Positions 10,867 to 23,394 of a stretch of DNA of 64,000 nucleotides are shown here, in pieces. The position numbers and the translations under genes were made by a program. The DNA comes from Ctenosaura bakeri (Eukaryota > Chordata > Lepidosauria > Squamata > Iguanidae). The DNA lies in the NCBI GenBank assembly GCA_948474755.1, contig CAOLHI010000489.1:620001-684000 (forward strand), written 5' to 3'. Numbering within the stretch: position 1 is the stretch's first letter; every line of letters starts with the position of its first letter. The notes beneath the pieces are model-generated. The model saw only the letters and a list, made by a program, of their open reading frames with translations. It made no database searches and was not told the origin of the DNA.

Positions 10867-11278
10867 GCCCTTACTGCACTACGCCACAATCCCATGTCAT
10901 CCTGTCGTGATCCCAGCAATGCCATTGCCAGGATTGGATCAGGACCTGAACACTCCCCCTGCACCAGTCAGCCACCGATGGATGGGTAGTGTTCTGGACA
11001 TGCTCCTTCCTTTCGCAGTACAGCTGGCCTCTTCCTCAGCTATACCGTAGAAGGAAGTGCTTGATAGCACTTCCACCCTTCCCATACACCTGCAGTCGAT
11101 AGGATCATTGTGTGAAAGGAGGCCATTACAGTCTTTTTTCTGGTAATGGTGTACAGTGCTTTCATAATGGATGGTGACACAACAGCAGTGAGACCTCAAA
11201 GACATCCAGTGGCACACGTCACAGACCAGCAGCAATGCATCCCCATGCTGGGAGAGCACCATGGTGTGGTAAGGACCT
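10867..11278. mobile_element. MITE with GGCCCTTAC-type ends, inserted in an L2 tail
   Basis: Left end GGCCCTTACTGCACTACG and right end, in reverse complement, GGTCCTTACCACACCATGG. The flanks share CTTTG if the element is taken as starting one base inside, or TTT if taken from GG. Length is about 410 bp. The terminal pattern resembles those at 13810 and 1724. Confidence 0.65.
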
Positions 11279-11281
11279 TTG

Positions 11282-11365
11282 TTATCACCAGGTTTGTAGC
11301 TGTATTTTGTTTTAATCTATGTTGTAAGCTGTCTTGAGTCCTATGTTGAAAGAACAATAGGATAT

Positions 11366-11401
<36 letters not shown>

Positions 11402-11410
11402 CAATAATAG
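11282..11410 (+). mobile_element. L2-like LINE 3' terminus with (AATC)n tail
   Basis: TTGTAAGCTGTCTTGAGTCC followed by GGATATACAATCAATCAATC is the usual end of L2-group LINEs in squamates, here with about nine AATC units (11368-11402). Plausible continuation of 10545-10745 across the MITE. Confidence 0.65.
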
Positions 11411-11879
11411 AAGTAACTCTTTGATTTAAGAATCACAGCTACAATCCTGTTGGTTAGTCCCATCTAGAGCAGGCCTATGCCATTAATGGGTCAATGCCTA
11501 AGTAAATTCCATTGACTGAATGGGATTACTCTAGTCAAGACTAACAACAGGATTTGGATCCATGGTGGTAATGACACCATCCCATGCTGTATAGTTACAG
11601 CATGGGAAAAGTTAGGACATTGCACTGCGCAATAAGAATTATGCTCTGTTCCTATAATTTTTTTTTCCTTCAGTCTCCACAATTCAAGTATTGCAGTGAG
11701 AAACTGAAAATTGTTCTCATCTAGAACACACCAAAAACACAAAATGACAGAACATCCCAGTTGTCACGTACAGTCCCCAGCTGAGAACACTCAAATGCAT
11801 CATCAATGAGCTACAACCAGTTCTGGAGAATAACACAGCCCTCCCACAAACTCTGGGAGCAAGTCTTTATTGGCCAACT
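11411..11879. other. Unannotated spacer with a short decayed motif
   Basis: A segment near 11461-11540 (AAATTCCATTGACTGAATGG) recalls a widespread short reptile repeat (see the finding at 48135). Nothing else was recognised. Confidence 0.35.
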
Positions 11880-12103
11880 GTTGTTGTTTTGTGCCTTCAA
11901 GCCATTTCTAATGGCAACCCTAAGGCGAACCTATCACATCGGCACGATGTGTTCAGGGGAGGTTGCCTTTGTCTTCCTCTGAAGTTGAGACGGTGTAACT
12001 TGTCTGTCACTGAGAATGTTTGTTTCCATGGCTGAATGGGGTTTCAAACTCTGGTCTCCAGAATTGTAGTCCAGTCCTTAAACTGCTACACTGTGCTGAC
12101 TTC
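11880..12103 (-). mobile_element. tRNA-derived SINE (ACA-tail family)
   Basis: Inverted copy: tail TTGTTGTTTTGTGCCTTCAA, body with TTTGTTTCCATGGCTGAATG, and head GTCCTTAAACTGCTACACTG at the right end. Nearly full length with a small internal deletion near the tail. Confidence 0.85.
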
Positions 12104-12151
12104 CTATAACTTCCTATAACACAATCTAAAATGCACATATTTAAAAACCGC

Positions 12152-12196
12152 TCTGTGTGTGCGTGCGTGTGCGTACGTGCATGTGTGTGTGTGTCT
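12152..12196. repeat. (TG)n-like microsatellite
   Basis: Alternating TG/CG purine-pyrimidine run, potentially Z-forming. Confidence 0.85.
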
Positions 12197-13459
12197 AATC
12201 TAGAGATATGAAAGGCCAACAACACATACAAGGAAAAAACAAGCAGGTTCAGGAAGTACTCAAAGGATTTTAGAAGAGTTCCTCTTTTGTGCTGCTGCAC
12301 ATAACATATTTGCATGAAAAGAATGAGCAAGTGACACATTTAGGTTACACTATAGATACCCAAGAGGGTGAGAAAAGTAGTTATCACAGAAGCCTCCCTG
12401 CTACTGTAATCTAATGTTCCTCTCGGTGTGCCACCCAAGCTCATTAGCTTGCTGAAATGGGTTCCTGTATAACCCAAAGGGTTACAGAACATCCCCCCTC
12501 AAATTCTGTGCAATACAAATTAACTAACTCCAATCCTATAAATAGAACATTGAAAGAGCTACCCAGAGGCGAAATGTAAAGTAAAATGAAAATAGTTTTT
12601 GCAGATTCAGTGTTTTTTTCAATTATACAACACACTGAGATGATTAATGACCTAGCTTTCTAATGACAATAGTTTCTTGAGGCTTTAATTTTTTAAAACA
12701 TACAGATTGAGAGAGAGGAGGTGATTCTATGCTCACATATATATCTCAATACGTTGTTACATTTTCCACATATTCCAACTCATCTTAACTGACAAAGTTG
12801 TAAGCCAGCCTGCATGATAGGAAGGCATGTTTCCCTGCCTCATTTTGCTTTGCACTATTCTCGCTCACACATAGTGTTAAGGTAGCGTGAAATTACCAGC
12901 TCAGTTCTTGCCCTGTAACTATAGCCTCGCTCCCCCAGTAGTCCAGTGGGTGTTCTCTGATTATGGGCCTGGGATGAAGGTTTGGGTCACAATCCAATGT
13001 TCTCCTGCATATTCAAGAGCTTTTCCTCATGTCCCTTAGTTTCTCACTCTTTCTGCCACCAACCCATGGCTCATCACGCTGAGAAAGGCTATTTCTAATG
13101 CTTCCCCAGGTCTGAAAAGGGGAAGAGCATGTGATGGCTACCATAAAAGGCATGGGCACTGGGGTTTATAGCCCACTATTCCATGCATCGAATCCCACAA
13201 GACAATCTGAAGGCAGATGATGTAGCTACCTTGCTGGAATTAAGTACATCGTGGTCTGAGCAATGCTTAACCAGGATTCCATTGTATTGTGCAGACTGTC
13301 TTTGAGGTCCATCACAAACAGCAGATGGGATCTAATTGTACTTCTATAGAATAAACAGTATACATTACTATGACCATACTGTATACCAGTGCTACTCAAA
13401 GTAGTACCCTTTTGGACTGGTGCTGGTCTGCAAGCTGTCAACTGTCAGTCCATGGTGAC

Positions 13460-13460
<1 letters not shown>
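12197..13460. other. Unannotated spacer
   Basis: No exon, repeat family or RNA gene was recognised. Confidence 0.35.
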
Positions 13461-13541
<81 letters not shown>

Positions 13542-13566
13542 GGAGAGAGAGAGGGAGAAAGGAAAA

Positions 13567-13609
<43 letters not shown>

Positions 13610-13680
13610 GAAGGAAGGAAGGAAGGAAGGAAGGAAGGAAGGAAGGAAGGAAGGAAGGAAGGAAGGAAGGAAGGAAGAAG
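13461..13680. repeat. Long (GAAA)n to (GGAA)n polypurine tract
   Basis: About 80 bases of GAAA, a GGGAGAGAGAGAGGGAGAAA interruption, a second GAAA block to 13608, then about 70 bases of GGAA. All purine on the plus strand for some 215 bases. Open frames here (poly-Lys/Glu/Arg on plus, poly-Phe/Leu/Ser on minus) are artefacts. Confidence 0.95.
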
Positions 13681-13809
13681 AGCTGTAGCCAATGGGCACA
13701 AATATGGTCCCGGTCCTTGGAACATTTTTAAAAATGTCAGTCTCCCACATCAGATGTACATAGGTACCATATACATAATACAACACACACTCTGAGCAGT
13801 ATACACTAT

Positions 13810-14174
13810 GGCCCTTTCCGCACCCCACCTTTTGGCGAAGTCGTCTCCCTTCCACACCAGCTGGCTCCTTGTAGAAAGGAGTGTGATAGCCACACCTCTT
13901 GCTTCTGCAGTGCAGCCAGGTATTTTCCCAGGCTGCACTGAGGCAAGAAGTGCAGCCATCATGCTTCTGCAGCTTCTGCAGGACAGGTAAGTGTGGGGTG
14001 GTGGTGCAATTGCATGTCACTGATGGAGAAAACCCATCAATGATTTAACCCATGATTGTGCCACCTGGGGACGGGAAAAGGACAGAATCGCAACGGTGTC
14101 ATGCAGAAGCATTGTCATGGTCCTGTCCTTCTCCCATCCTCCTTGCGGGATGGTAGGGTGCTGCGGAAAGGGCC
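13810..14174. mobile_element. MITE with GGCCCTTTCCGCA ends
   Basis: Terminal inverted repeats GGCCCTTTCCGCA and TGCGGAAAGGGCC are perfect over 13 bases. Flanks are CTATG on both sides if one end base is counted as flank, or TAT on both sides otherwise. The interior holds a direct/inverted run around TGCTTCTGCAGTGCAGCC. About 365 bp, non-coding. Confidence 0.8.
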
Positions 14175-14885
14175 TATGACTGTGTAAGTTAAGTAATACA
14201 GTTAAGCAATATAGCCAGGAGGGAGAGGAGGAGAGTGAGAGAGAGCTTCCCTGGAAGGGCAAGTGTATTGGGTGGTTATTGTCGCTGTAATTCTTGGAAG
14301 GAGGGTAAAACTATCCAAATAATGTTTCCATTGTCCTAGACTATTAACTGGCAATTCTTGACACCACCTGCAACATTTTATTCCCACCCTTGAATGAGTT
14401 TCTTTTTTAATTCAGAGACCTATCGGAACAAAAAACTCTCCTTCTCTTCTCTTCCTTTCTGTTTTCCCTTTTACCCCTTAGAATTACAGCATCAGTCAAA
14501 TGGCACGTCTATACTGAAGTTCTACTTCTCTACAACTCTATAACTTTGGGGGAGGGGTTAAAAAGGAGTGAAGAGAAAACTTGCCCTTCAAACTATAGGC
14601 TCAATTAATCAAACCATGCTTCCCATTTCAGAAGGAAAGAAACAAGGAAGGATAGATAGCCCTTAGTGGAGATCCAACTCCAAATCACTACAAACAGCTT
14701 TAATAGGAAGAGGAGGAGGACTAGTGAATGCAGAGGAGACAAAAACCAGCAAACACTAGATGCTATTTGTGAGAACTGAGGCTTCTTTAAGCCAATTTGA
14801 AAGAGTACAGAGAGAGAAAGACTGCACCAAAGTCAACCAGAAAACTTCATAACTGACTGACCCCACGTCTTCCCAGCAAGTCTGG

Positions 14886-15093
14886 GGTCCTTTCACACTA
14901 TGCCATTACAGCAGTGTGATTCCATTTCACCTGCCCTTGCACATCCTGTGGAATCCTGGGCTTTCTGCTTTGCTAAGAAATTAAAGTTCTTTGGCAGAGT
15001 ATTCCAAAGGCCGTTCCCTAAACTGCAAGGATTCCATAGGATGTTGCCATGGCACTGCAAGTTGTATCAACATACTATGTAGTGTGAAAGGCC
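14886..15093. mobile_element. Palindromic MITE with CTTTCACACTA ends
   Basis: Left GGTCCTTTCACACTATGCCA and right, in reverse complement, GGGCCTTTCACACTACATAG. Interior arms contain CATCCTGTGGAATCCTGGG and AAGGATTCCATAGGATGTTG, matching the family at 1724 and 3029. Confidence 0.75.
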
Positions 15094-16377
15094 CTTGGCA
15101 CATGCATTCTTTCTACTTCACTGTGCTTCTTCTAAACAACAGGTCTTACTTCTCACTTCTTTGGTGAGTTGTGTCTCACTTTTCTTATACACTTTCCCTA
15201 CCTCAGGCTAATGGTTCTTAAGCTCTCCTGGAGTTCAGACATTGCTGCTCCATGCGTCAGCAGAGAACAGCTGTACAGGAAACCAAACCTGTCGGTCCCT
15301 GAAGCAAAAAGAAAGAAAGAAAAGTCTTTTCTAACACAACCAGAGCCTTGGAATAATCATCCAAGCCAGAAAGACACTCCACCTTTTACACAGGATGCCT
15401 ATATTCCGCCAGGAATAGCCAGTCACAGTATGTAGGTAGCTATACTAAATGTATAACATTCTGTCACTTGGGTAACTGATTGAGTTGCCCTTTTGGTTTC
15501 ATGGTTATATCTGTGAGCTGAGGTAGATTAATGAGCTCCACCACAGAAAAGTAAGTGAAGCTAATGACATATTACTTTACAGTTTTGTGAAATTTGACAA
15601 ATCTAATTCTATTATCCTGTCAAGTTCTACCTCCTCCTACAAAAGAAAAAAAAAAGACTCTGAAAGCAGGGTGTTGTGGTTTGGGGGTGGTTTTGTTTAT
15701 CTTTAAAAAAAAAAGAGAGAGAGAGAGAGAATCCTTAATGAAACCCGGGAGCAATGAATGCATCTACAAGGTTTAGTTGTGCTTCTCTCTTCATTTTGTG
15801 AAGTGAATAATATCCCCAATGACTCATTAAGTTTCTGTAAAGTTCTATTTTAGCAATGGGTCTTTTTTCTTCTTCTTTGAAAGGAGTATCATTGGCCTGG
15901 AACCATGGCTAATGGTTTAAAAAAAATTAAAAGATTTTAAGATTTATGCAACCAAATTCACTGAAGGCAGCCTAACTCAATAAAAGGTGGGGTTTGTGGA
16001 GGCCATTTAAAAATGAACAGCCATTTTTAAGAAATTCCTGCCCAATGAACGCCACCTCGAGTCTAATAGACATAGTTTTGTGTCTATGCCTTGAAGAGTT
16101 CAAACCCAAACCATTAAGCATGGTGTATGGTATCTAAAATGATTTCATTCCTTGATGATAAGCAAGAGGGAGGGAGGTTTATCACCCAGCTTAGCTTCTG
16201 TGCCACACATAAAAGCATGAACAATACCAGTCCCTCTTCAGTATTTTTTAGAGATTTGTGTTTTTTACATTTTTTACTTTGAACTAGATGGCATATCACA
16301 TTGTCTCAATATTCTATTTACCTATCACTGAACATAAGAGGAATCATTAGTGATATTGATGGTGTCAGTGTTTTATC
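15094..16377. other. Unannotated spacer
   Basis: Short A-rich and (GA)n runs near 15640-15731. No coding or repeat call possible. Confidence 0.35.
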
Positions 16378-16430
16378 CTTTTATATCCTGCCTTCTCTCC
16401 AATAATGGGACTCAAGATAGATTACAAATT
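16378..16430 (-). mobile_element. L2-like LINE 3' end fragment
   Basis: TTTATATCCTGCCTTCTCTC then AATGGGACTCAAGATAGATT is the inverted form of the L2 terminal motif seen at 11320-11360. Confidence 0.5.
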
Positions 16431-16630
16431 ATTAAAACAGTAGAGGTTGATAACATAACAATCTGTCCTAGAAACTACTAAACTGTATATCAACATGGAA
16501 GTTCCTTCTGAACACAGGTACATTTTTAGCACATCATAAATTCATGAATTAGGCTTTTTAATGGTTTTTTTTTACAATTTTTAATTTTTATTACATGAAT
16601 CTCACATTACCTCAAAATTCAGTTTACTTA

Positions 16631-16844
16631 TAGCAATAGCAGGTGTATTTCTATACCGCTTATCAGATAAGTGCTCTCTAAGCGGTTTACAGTGTGTTAG
16701 CTAATTGCCCCCAACAAGCTGGGTACTCATTTTACCGACCTGCAGAAGGATGGAAGGCAGAGCCAACCTGGAGCCCAGCAGGATCAAACTCACAACCTTG
16801 TGACTGCAGTACCAGCATTTAACCACTGCACCACCAGGGCTCCT
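16631..16844 (-). mobile_element. tRNA-derived SINE, second family, copy 1
   Basis: In sense: head GGAGCCCTGGTGGTGCAGTG GTTAAATGCTGGTACTGCAG (tRNA-like with A-box region), B-box-like GTTTGATCC, body GTCGGTAAAATGAGTACCC and TTGGGGGCAATTAGCTAACA, then a tail of the type AAGCGGTATAGAAATACACC. Distinct from the ACA-tail family. Confidence 0.85.
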
Positions 16845-18707
16845 ATTGAGCACCAGAAGAACCATCTTCCTTGATGCAGAAAATCTCGTGCCAGAACATC
16901 CTCCATGGATGGATGACCATACTCGATGTCTAAAGACTTCTAAGAAGGGAGAGTCCATTACCCTTCTTGAGAACTGGTTTGATTGCCCATTGGCTCCTGA
17001 ACATCTGAGCAGGACTAAATGAAAAGGTTTTAATTTGGTCTCCTGTAATTTAAAACCTAGTCCTGTTAGAAAAACTTGAGAAGAGCTGCTTCAGAGCTGA
17101 AAACACTGGACAAAGCACTTTTCTCCATGGCTACTTCCATCCTCTTTTGATAACTTTCCATCCTTTGCTCTTGCATGACCTTGCAACATGCCTAAGCAGT
17201 TGTGTGGTTTTTTTTTTCTTTTTTTAATCAGCTCTTTGCTCTCATGCTGTACACAGGCCCACCAGTGAACTTCAGAGCATGTCATAATTGCTTGGCCAGC
17301 TCACTATGATCTTGAAGACCGCTGTATGCTCCTAGGTTCTTGGCAAGACATTTCCTTTAGATTTTCTTGCTGGCCATTCCTAATTATTGCAAACACAGAT
17401 AGTATTGTTTAGATAAAAGAGTCATCCTGCAGGCTTTTAGCAAGAAGGGGACCAAAAAGGCCACAATGAAAGATATTATATTAAATTTGCAGAGATGCTA
17501 TTTGTGATGGCACAGCAGACACCACCCCACTGGTGGCAACCTCATGTTATAATACTGCCAGCTTCCTAACCATCTTGCTAGTTCACATCGAGGAGCATGC
17601 CCACTGGCTCAGTGCTAATGAGAGTAAGCTTGGAATGACCATTGTGTCACTTATGCCCCTGTTTCTGAAGCAAAATCCAGCAGATGTAACAAGGATACTC
17701 ACATTTGGGAAAGGAGCATCTTTTTTTATATACAGTTTCACCTGAATCCCCTCCAACCCAATACACATATTAGCTTGTAGCTTCTTTGCAAGAGCAGCAG
17801 GACAAGGAGGGGGGATATTTCTAAGCACCTGCTTCTCCTTTCTTTGTGTTGTAAGCCTTTAAAATGCTGCACAAAGGTCTTTAATGAACTACAAGTAACT
17901 AGTGAAAGACAGTGGACTGAAGAGCACCAAGAAGCTGCTTTAACAGCAGGGAGACATGTCTGCAACAGTTCAGCTTTAGGAGCTCCTGCCTACACTTTTG
18001 ACTCCAAATGAGGCAGCTGTTCCAAGCACTTATAAATAAAAGATGTGGCGTTCCTATGGGAACCTTCGGCATACTGGATTACCTATTCCCCAGCTAGAGT
18101 TTCCTTTCAGTTAAGTTTCTCTGTGAAAATCCTACACTTTGGGATGTGCCTTTAAAACACAAATATAGAGTTATTTATTTCTCAGTATACAACCATGCCA
18201 TTGACTGTTTTGTGTCCACAGAAATAACCACTGATTAAGTGACCGGGACACATAAAACTAACCAGCCCTTAAATAAGCTGGTTCAGTTCAGCCATTTTCT
18301 GTGTGTACATATTGTACTCAGCTGTTGAACACACAACACACAAAATTTCCAGAATTCCCAAATCCACCACAGTATAATGTGAACTTCATTAGGCCAACCA
18401 AAAATTCATCTCCAGAGCTCTTTGACAGAAAGATGCTATAAAAAGAAAGTTAGAGGGAATCACAGGAGGAGAAGCTGACATGACCTCTAGGTCATGAGTG
18501 TCAACCTGATCACAGTCTTGAGATGGAATGGAGACAGAGAGCTCTGCAAGTTACACCTGTAGGCCTGTCAGGAACAAGAAAGGCAGAAAGGTTTGATCCT
18601 GCATTTTGGAAAATATAAAATATAGCCATTAGAACTGTTTCCATCCTGGGTGAAACAACTAGCTTTCTGGCAATTGATAAAGGAGGCAGTGTACTGTTCC
18701 CTACACT
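16845..18707. other. Unannotated spacer
   Basis: No exon or repeat was recognised. Small open frames show no coding character. Confidence 0.35.
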
Positions 18708-18738
18708 CAAACACACACACACACACACACACACACAA
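18708..18738. repeat. (AC)n microsatellite
   Basis: About 14 AC units. Confidence 0.95.
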
Positions 18739-20936
18739 ATATATCCTCCCCATCCCTCAGGACCAGACCTCAATGAAATAGTCATCTTACAAAGTACTAA
18801 TGAAGGCATTACATTAATATGGATTTTGGAATTTCCCTGTTGATAAGCATTCTGAGCAGAGCTAGCAGTTCAAATAGTAAATACTTCTGGAGGTTGTGGA
18901 ATGCTTGTGTATATTGTCTGGCACAATGTAATATGTGCAGCAACTGTTTTGACCATTATTAATGTTGCACTGATTGTGAGTTTTGCATTTGACTTTGACC
19001 CTCATTCAATTTTGTTGTCTGGGCGTACATTTGGAACTATACATTAGTTTTCATTTAGGTAAATGCAGACCTGGATTATTGACAGAGACAAAGTATGGTG
19101 CTTCTAAACAGCGTGAATGAGTAAATGGATTGAATTAAGCAACTAAATGAGCAAACTATTTCAATTCCCTGGAGATCCTGCAATGCCAAGGATATGAACT
19201 TTGTTTTCCACTTGCACACAATAAACATGCACGGCATGCATTTTATGGGTCTCATATCATATTGTGTGGAAGAGTGATGTTGAAGCAAAACAGCCTGTCT
19301 AGGTATTTGTGGCACTGAGAAAAATTCCTTATTTCAGAATTTTTGTTTACTCTGGAATGGCTGAAGATTTGTTGGCAAATGTTATCAGATAGTTAAAAGC
19401 CTTTTGTGCTCAGAATTTCTTTATGTATTTAAAGGGTTTTAGCTCTCCCTTCATCCTGAGATGCCAATGCTTTTAAACAAAAAACTCAAGAAAATGTACC
19501 ACAAATGATAAAATAAAAACATAGTGCATAAAACCAAGAGAGACTAAACTCAAACCAATATTTAAAGGGTTATGTTATCAAAAATAGGATATGAAGAACT
19601 CTGCCTATTACTTGTGTCCAAGGAGGCTTTGGACACCTGCCTCTCTAAACATGTACCTTCTATTCATTATGGAAAGTTGTTTGGTGAATGTCTGTGCCTT
19701 TAAAAAAAAAAAAAAAAACTTCCCAGGAGATGCAGTTAAGACACAGAACCTATCCCTAACTATGACACGGAGCACAGAATTAAATTATTATTAATCCTTA
19801 TTATCACTAATCCTTATTTTATTTCTCAGACACTGAAACTAGTATAGTTCTTCCTCCCTTCCTCTCCTACTATTGCATATCATTTGACATGTTACAAGCA
19901 TAATACTGTAGAGTGTTAGGGAAATAGCTAGATGGATAAAATTGTTAAGGAATTACAAAATATACTATTAGAGTTCAAGTAGACAGGTCTTGTGCAGGGT
20001 TACATAATAAAAGAGGAAATGTCATTATATTCATGCAACAACAACAAAAATCATGTAAAAGAAAACCAGACAAGGAAACATGGTTGGTATTAGAATTTGT
20101 TTTACTAAAGCAAAAGGAAAGGAAAGGAAAGCTCAGCAATGCAAAATTGTTCACACTCCTCACCTACAGATGCATTTAGAACCATTGGTTAGATGGAATT
20201 TATATGTAGCAATGTATACCCAGGAACAAACATTCAGTTGTCACAGTGGGGTGATGGGATGTGGATGAATGGAAGAGGCAGGAGATGACAGCCAAACCAA
20301 GGTACGAAATTCTTACCTGCCATCAGTTAGAAACTGTCCTTATCAAAATCACCATGGAAGAGACACTGCTGAAAATAATCTTGAGTTTGTTCTTTCAACC
20401 ACAACTTTACAAAACTTCTTTGAAGAAGCTGTTCTTAGAAACCACTTCAAATAATGATATATCTTGCTATGGAATAGAAGAGACATGTTTTTATGAATCG
20501 TCTGGATACTGATGTACATTTCAGGCAGATTCTTTTCAGTTCAGTAGGCATGCTTGATACCTGTTTGCCTATCATCTAAAAATTGCTGCTAGAGGCAGTC
20601 TTTTCCTATTCACTTCTAAAGAAAAAGAACTTATTTACAGGGGACAACACTGGGATTCACTTTAGAAGGCTGATATTCTGTTTCACAAAGGAATTAGCAT
20701 GCATGAACCTGATAGTCCAGGTGCAGATAAAATATTTACAGTATATTAACTTTGTCACCTAGAATTTCAGCTAAATTCAAAAGAAGACCAAAGATAGTTT
20801 GGTGAAGCTCAAGCCTTGAAAGAACTTATTCTAGAAATAAAAATTTCTTTCTATGTCTTTATTCATGTTCCTTTTTCTTCCAATGCAACAGCTTTGATAT
20901 AAACACGTGGTCTTGTTTTTCATTGCTTGAATTTTA
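18739..20936. other. Unannotated spacer
   Basis: AT-rich sequence with a poly(A) run at 19702-19718 and (GGAAA)n at about 20117-20130. No exon was identified. Confidence 0.35.
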
Positions 20937-21004
20937 TATATGTGTGTGTGTGTATGTGTGTGTGCACGTGCACCCGTGTGCGTACGTGTGTGTGTGTGTG
21001 TGTC
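20937..21004. repeat. (TG)n microsatellite with CG interruptions
   Basis: Alternating TG with CACGTGCACCCGTGTGCGTA in the middle; strongly alternating purine-pyrimidine. Confidence 0.9.
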
Positions 21005-21727
21005 GTTTGGGTAGAAAAGCTTTAACATTATGAAGATAGCATTTGTGATGGGCACAATTTGTCAATTTTCCAGCACTGGACAACACCCTTCTCAAGGCCT
21101 TTCCCTGGAAGAGATGAGGAGAAATTTTCAGTACCCACCAATTGACCGAAATGGTAAGAAAGTTCTGAGATTTAATAAAGAGAAATTTCTGGGCTTTCTT
21201 TGAAGTAAAACTGATCTCAAGAAGTGAAGGAACAGCCAAAAAAGAAAAGAAAAGAAAAGAAAAACAAGCAATTTTGTAATAAGATCTAGAGATTTTTCTA
21301 ATATCGATTGTAAAGGCAAGAAATGTAATATGTTTCCCAAAACTCAGAAGGAAACAACTACACCTAGGATTCACTACATACATTTCCTTAATTCCCACCA
21401 CTATCTGAGGGCCATTGCATATATTACATTTGTTAGTTGCATGCTGAAGATCATTTTAATATGTATACCTAAAATGTAAACTCTGAACATGATTGACCAT
21501 GTTGGCAAATAAGTTCTATTACATAGCTATACCTGTTAGGTAATAGTGATTGTCTATAAACCACGGAGGAAAGTCACTCCATGGCCTACTTCAGGTTTCT
21601 GGAAGTCCTCCACAAATTCTAATTTGTAGACATTATATTTAGGCAGCCTCTTGAGATTACATCTAATCACAAAATGGGCTTTTCTTCCCTTTGAACTGTT
21701 AGGAGTGGCAACCACCTAGAAGTTTCC
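21005..21727. other. Unannotated spacer
   Basis: (AAAAG)n at about 21241-21262; otherwise nothing recognised. Confidence 0.35.
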
Positions 21728-21945
21728 ACTTGTTGTATGCTGACAAGTCAACTCCAACTTATGGCAACCCTATCCTAGGATGTTCTTGGGCAAGATAGAT
21801 TCCAAGGTTGCCTCCTGCTAAGGTTGAGAGAGTGTAATTTGCCCAAGGTCATCCAGTGGGTTTCCATGGCTGATCAGGGATTTGAAACCTTCTCTCCTAG
21901 AGTCCTAGCCCAACATTCAAATTGCTACACTATGCTGGTTCTATA
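21728..21945 (-). mobile_element. tRNA-derived SINE (ACA-tail family)
   Basis: Inverted copy with tail CTTGTTGTATGCTGACAAGT, body GTGGGTTTCCATGGCTGATC, B-box side GATTTGAAACCTTCTCTCC and head TTGCTACACTATGCTGGTTC. Near full length. Confidence 0.85.
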
Positions 21946-23317
21946 TCCTATAGTTCTGCCAAATATTTCTGCATGCATGAGCCTCTGGAGTGCCATGACA
22001 GTCAGTGCAGAGACAATGCTGAGTGTCATCAGTGTCTTGACTCAATATAAACTAGATGAAACACAGATACACACACAAAAAAAATTTTGTGCATCCATGT
22101 TTAGACCTGGCTTGCAGGGAAAGTTGTTTGACAGATTTCTAAGACAAGGCTCATTTATGCTGGATATGATCTAAACTCACCTGCTGAATATTACCTGAAC
22201 ATCCTTTAGTGAACTGCTCTGCATCTTCTCACTGCCATTCCCATTTCCTCTGTAGCCTGTAATCAACCATGCCCCTTGATTAGAGACAGCCCCAACATTT
22301 TGCTGTCTAAGAAAACGCAGCAAATGGCACACGTCCCCCACAAAGGTCAACGGTTATGATTATCAAAAACTAGTCAAGTTATTTTGGCACACAAAGCATA
22401 AAATCCTGCAAGCACCTTTATTGCTTTATGGCAATAAAAATACAATAATGTTTTGAAAGTATAGTACATAGCTAACAATTTCCTGTCCTTTCATAAAACT
22501 CAAATCAGCTACCTGTGTCAGCCACTTCATTCTTCCTAATGCTAGGGCTGGTTCTGCCCTTTCTCACATACCAAATGGATTGGATGTTGCAGTATCTTCA
22601 GGAGACGTGCTAAATTTTTGTGATAACATTGTAGGAGCCTCTAAATCCTTCTCTGATAAGAAAATTGGGTCCTTTCTTCTTCTTGCTCTGCATCTTTTTG
22701 AAAGTACTTTCTTTTTATTGCCTTGATGTTGAGAGACTCAGTGACTAGGTTAGGCTGGCAAATATTGGAGCAGAAGAATAATAGTAGCAATCACACTTGA
22801 CCAAAGACCAAGATGGCAAAGAAATAATAATAGTCCTTAATAGGCAACCTGGTACTTGGAGCAGTAGCTATTGTCACAATAATTATCCAGGATTAAGGCC
22901 ATAATTATTTCTGGCAGGCTGCTTATTGTTGACTGTTAGATCCCCCTATTCAAGGTCAAAATAGGTATATTTAAAAATCAAATGGAAATGTGACTATTAA
23001 AATATCTTGGTTCTAGCCATTGCCTTGAATGCCTATTGTGATTAAACTAAATGTGAGCAGCAACGTTTCTGTATGTCACATTTTTCCTTCTAGGATTTTG
23101 CTTCAGGGAATGGCATTAAACAGATGTTAGAGGTAGCAAAGAGATTGTCTGAAACACATTTATTTGCTAGCTAATCTGTGCTTTGCTTATTCACCTGGAC
23201 ATCCGTATTGTCTGTCTAAATAGGGAGCCTTGATAGAAGTCGAGGGGAGAGGAGGTGGCGTTCCTGCCTTGAACAACATTTGTGACTAGCACCTGAGTTT
23301 CTCTTCACCTTCCACAG
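21946..23317. other. Unannotated spacer
   Basis: Low-repeat DNA; no exon was recognised apart from the candidate that follows at 23318. Confidence 0.35.
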
Positions 23318-23394
23318 GTTATGTGTCGGATCCCATGAGCACAATGCGATTTCATTCCTGCAGCAATAGTGGCAGCTTTGAAGACAGCGGCTGA
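23318..23394 (+). CDS. Weak candidate terminal exon, plus strand
   Basis: A good acceptor (CTCTTCACCTTCCACAG) precedes 25 in-frame codons, read from phase 1, that begin [14 protein letters not shown] and end SFEDSG before TGA at 23392. An AATAAA follows at 23602-23607, a plausible 3' UTR distance. The stretch is free of recognised repeats. A 75-base open frame is common by chance, no partner exon was found on the plus strand, and I do not recognise the peptide. If real, it would be the end of a plus-strand gene convergent with the Glu-rich gene. Confidence 0.18.

Noticed and set aside
13370..14020. Open frames of 95-191 codons on both strands
   Set aside because: They are created by the stop-free GAAA/GGAA microsatellite and give pure Lys/Glu/Arg or Phe/Leu/Ser repeats.
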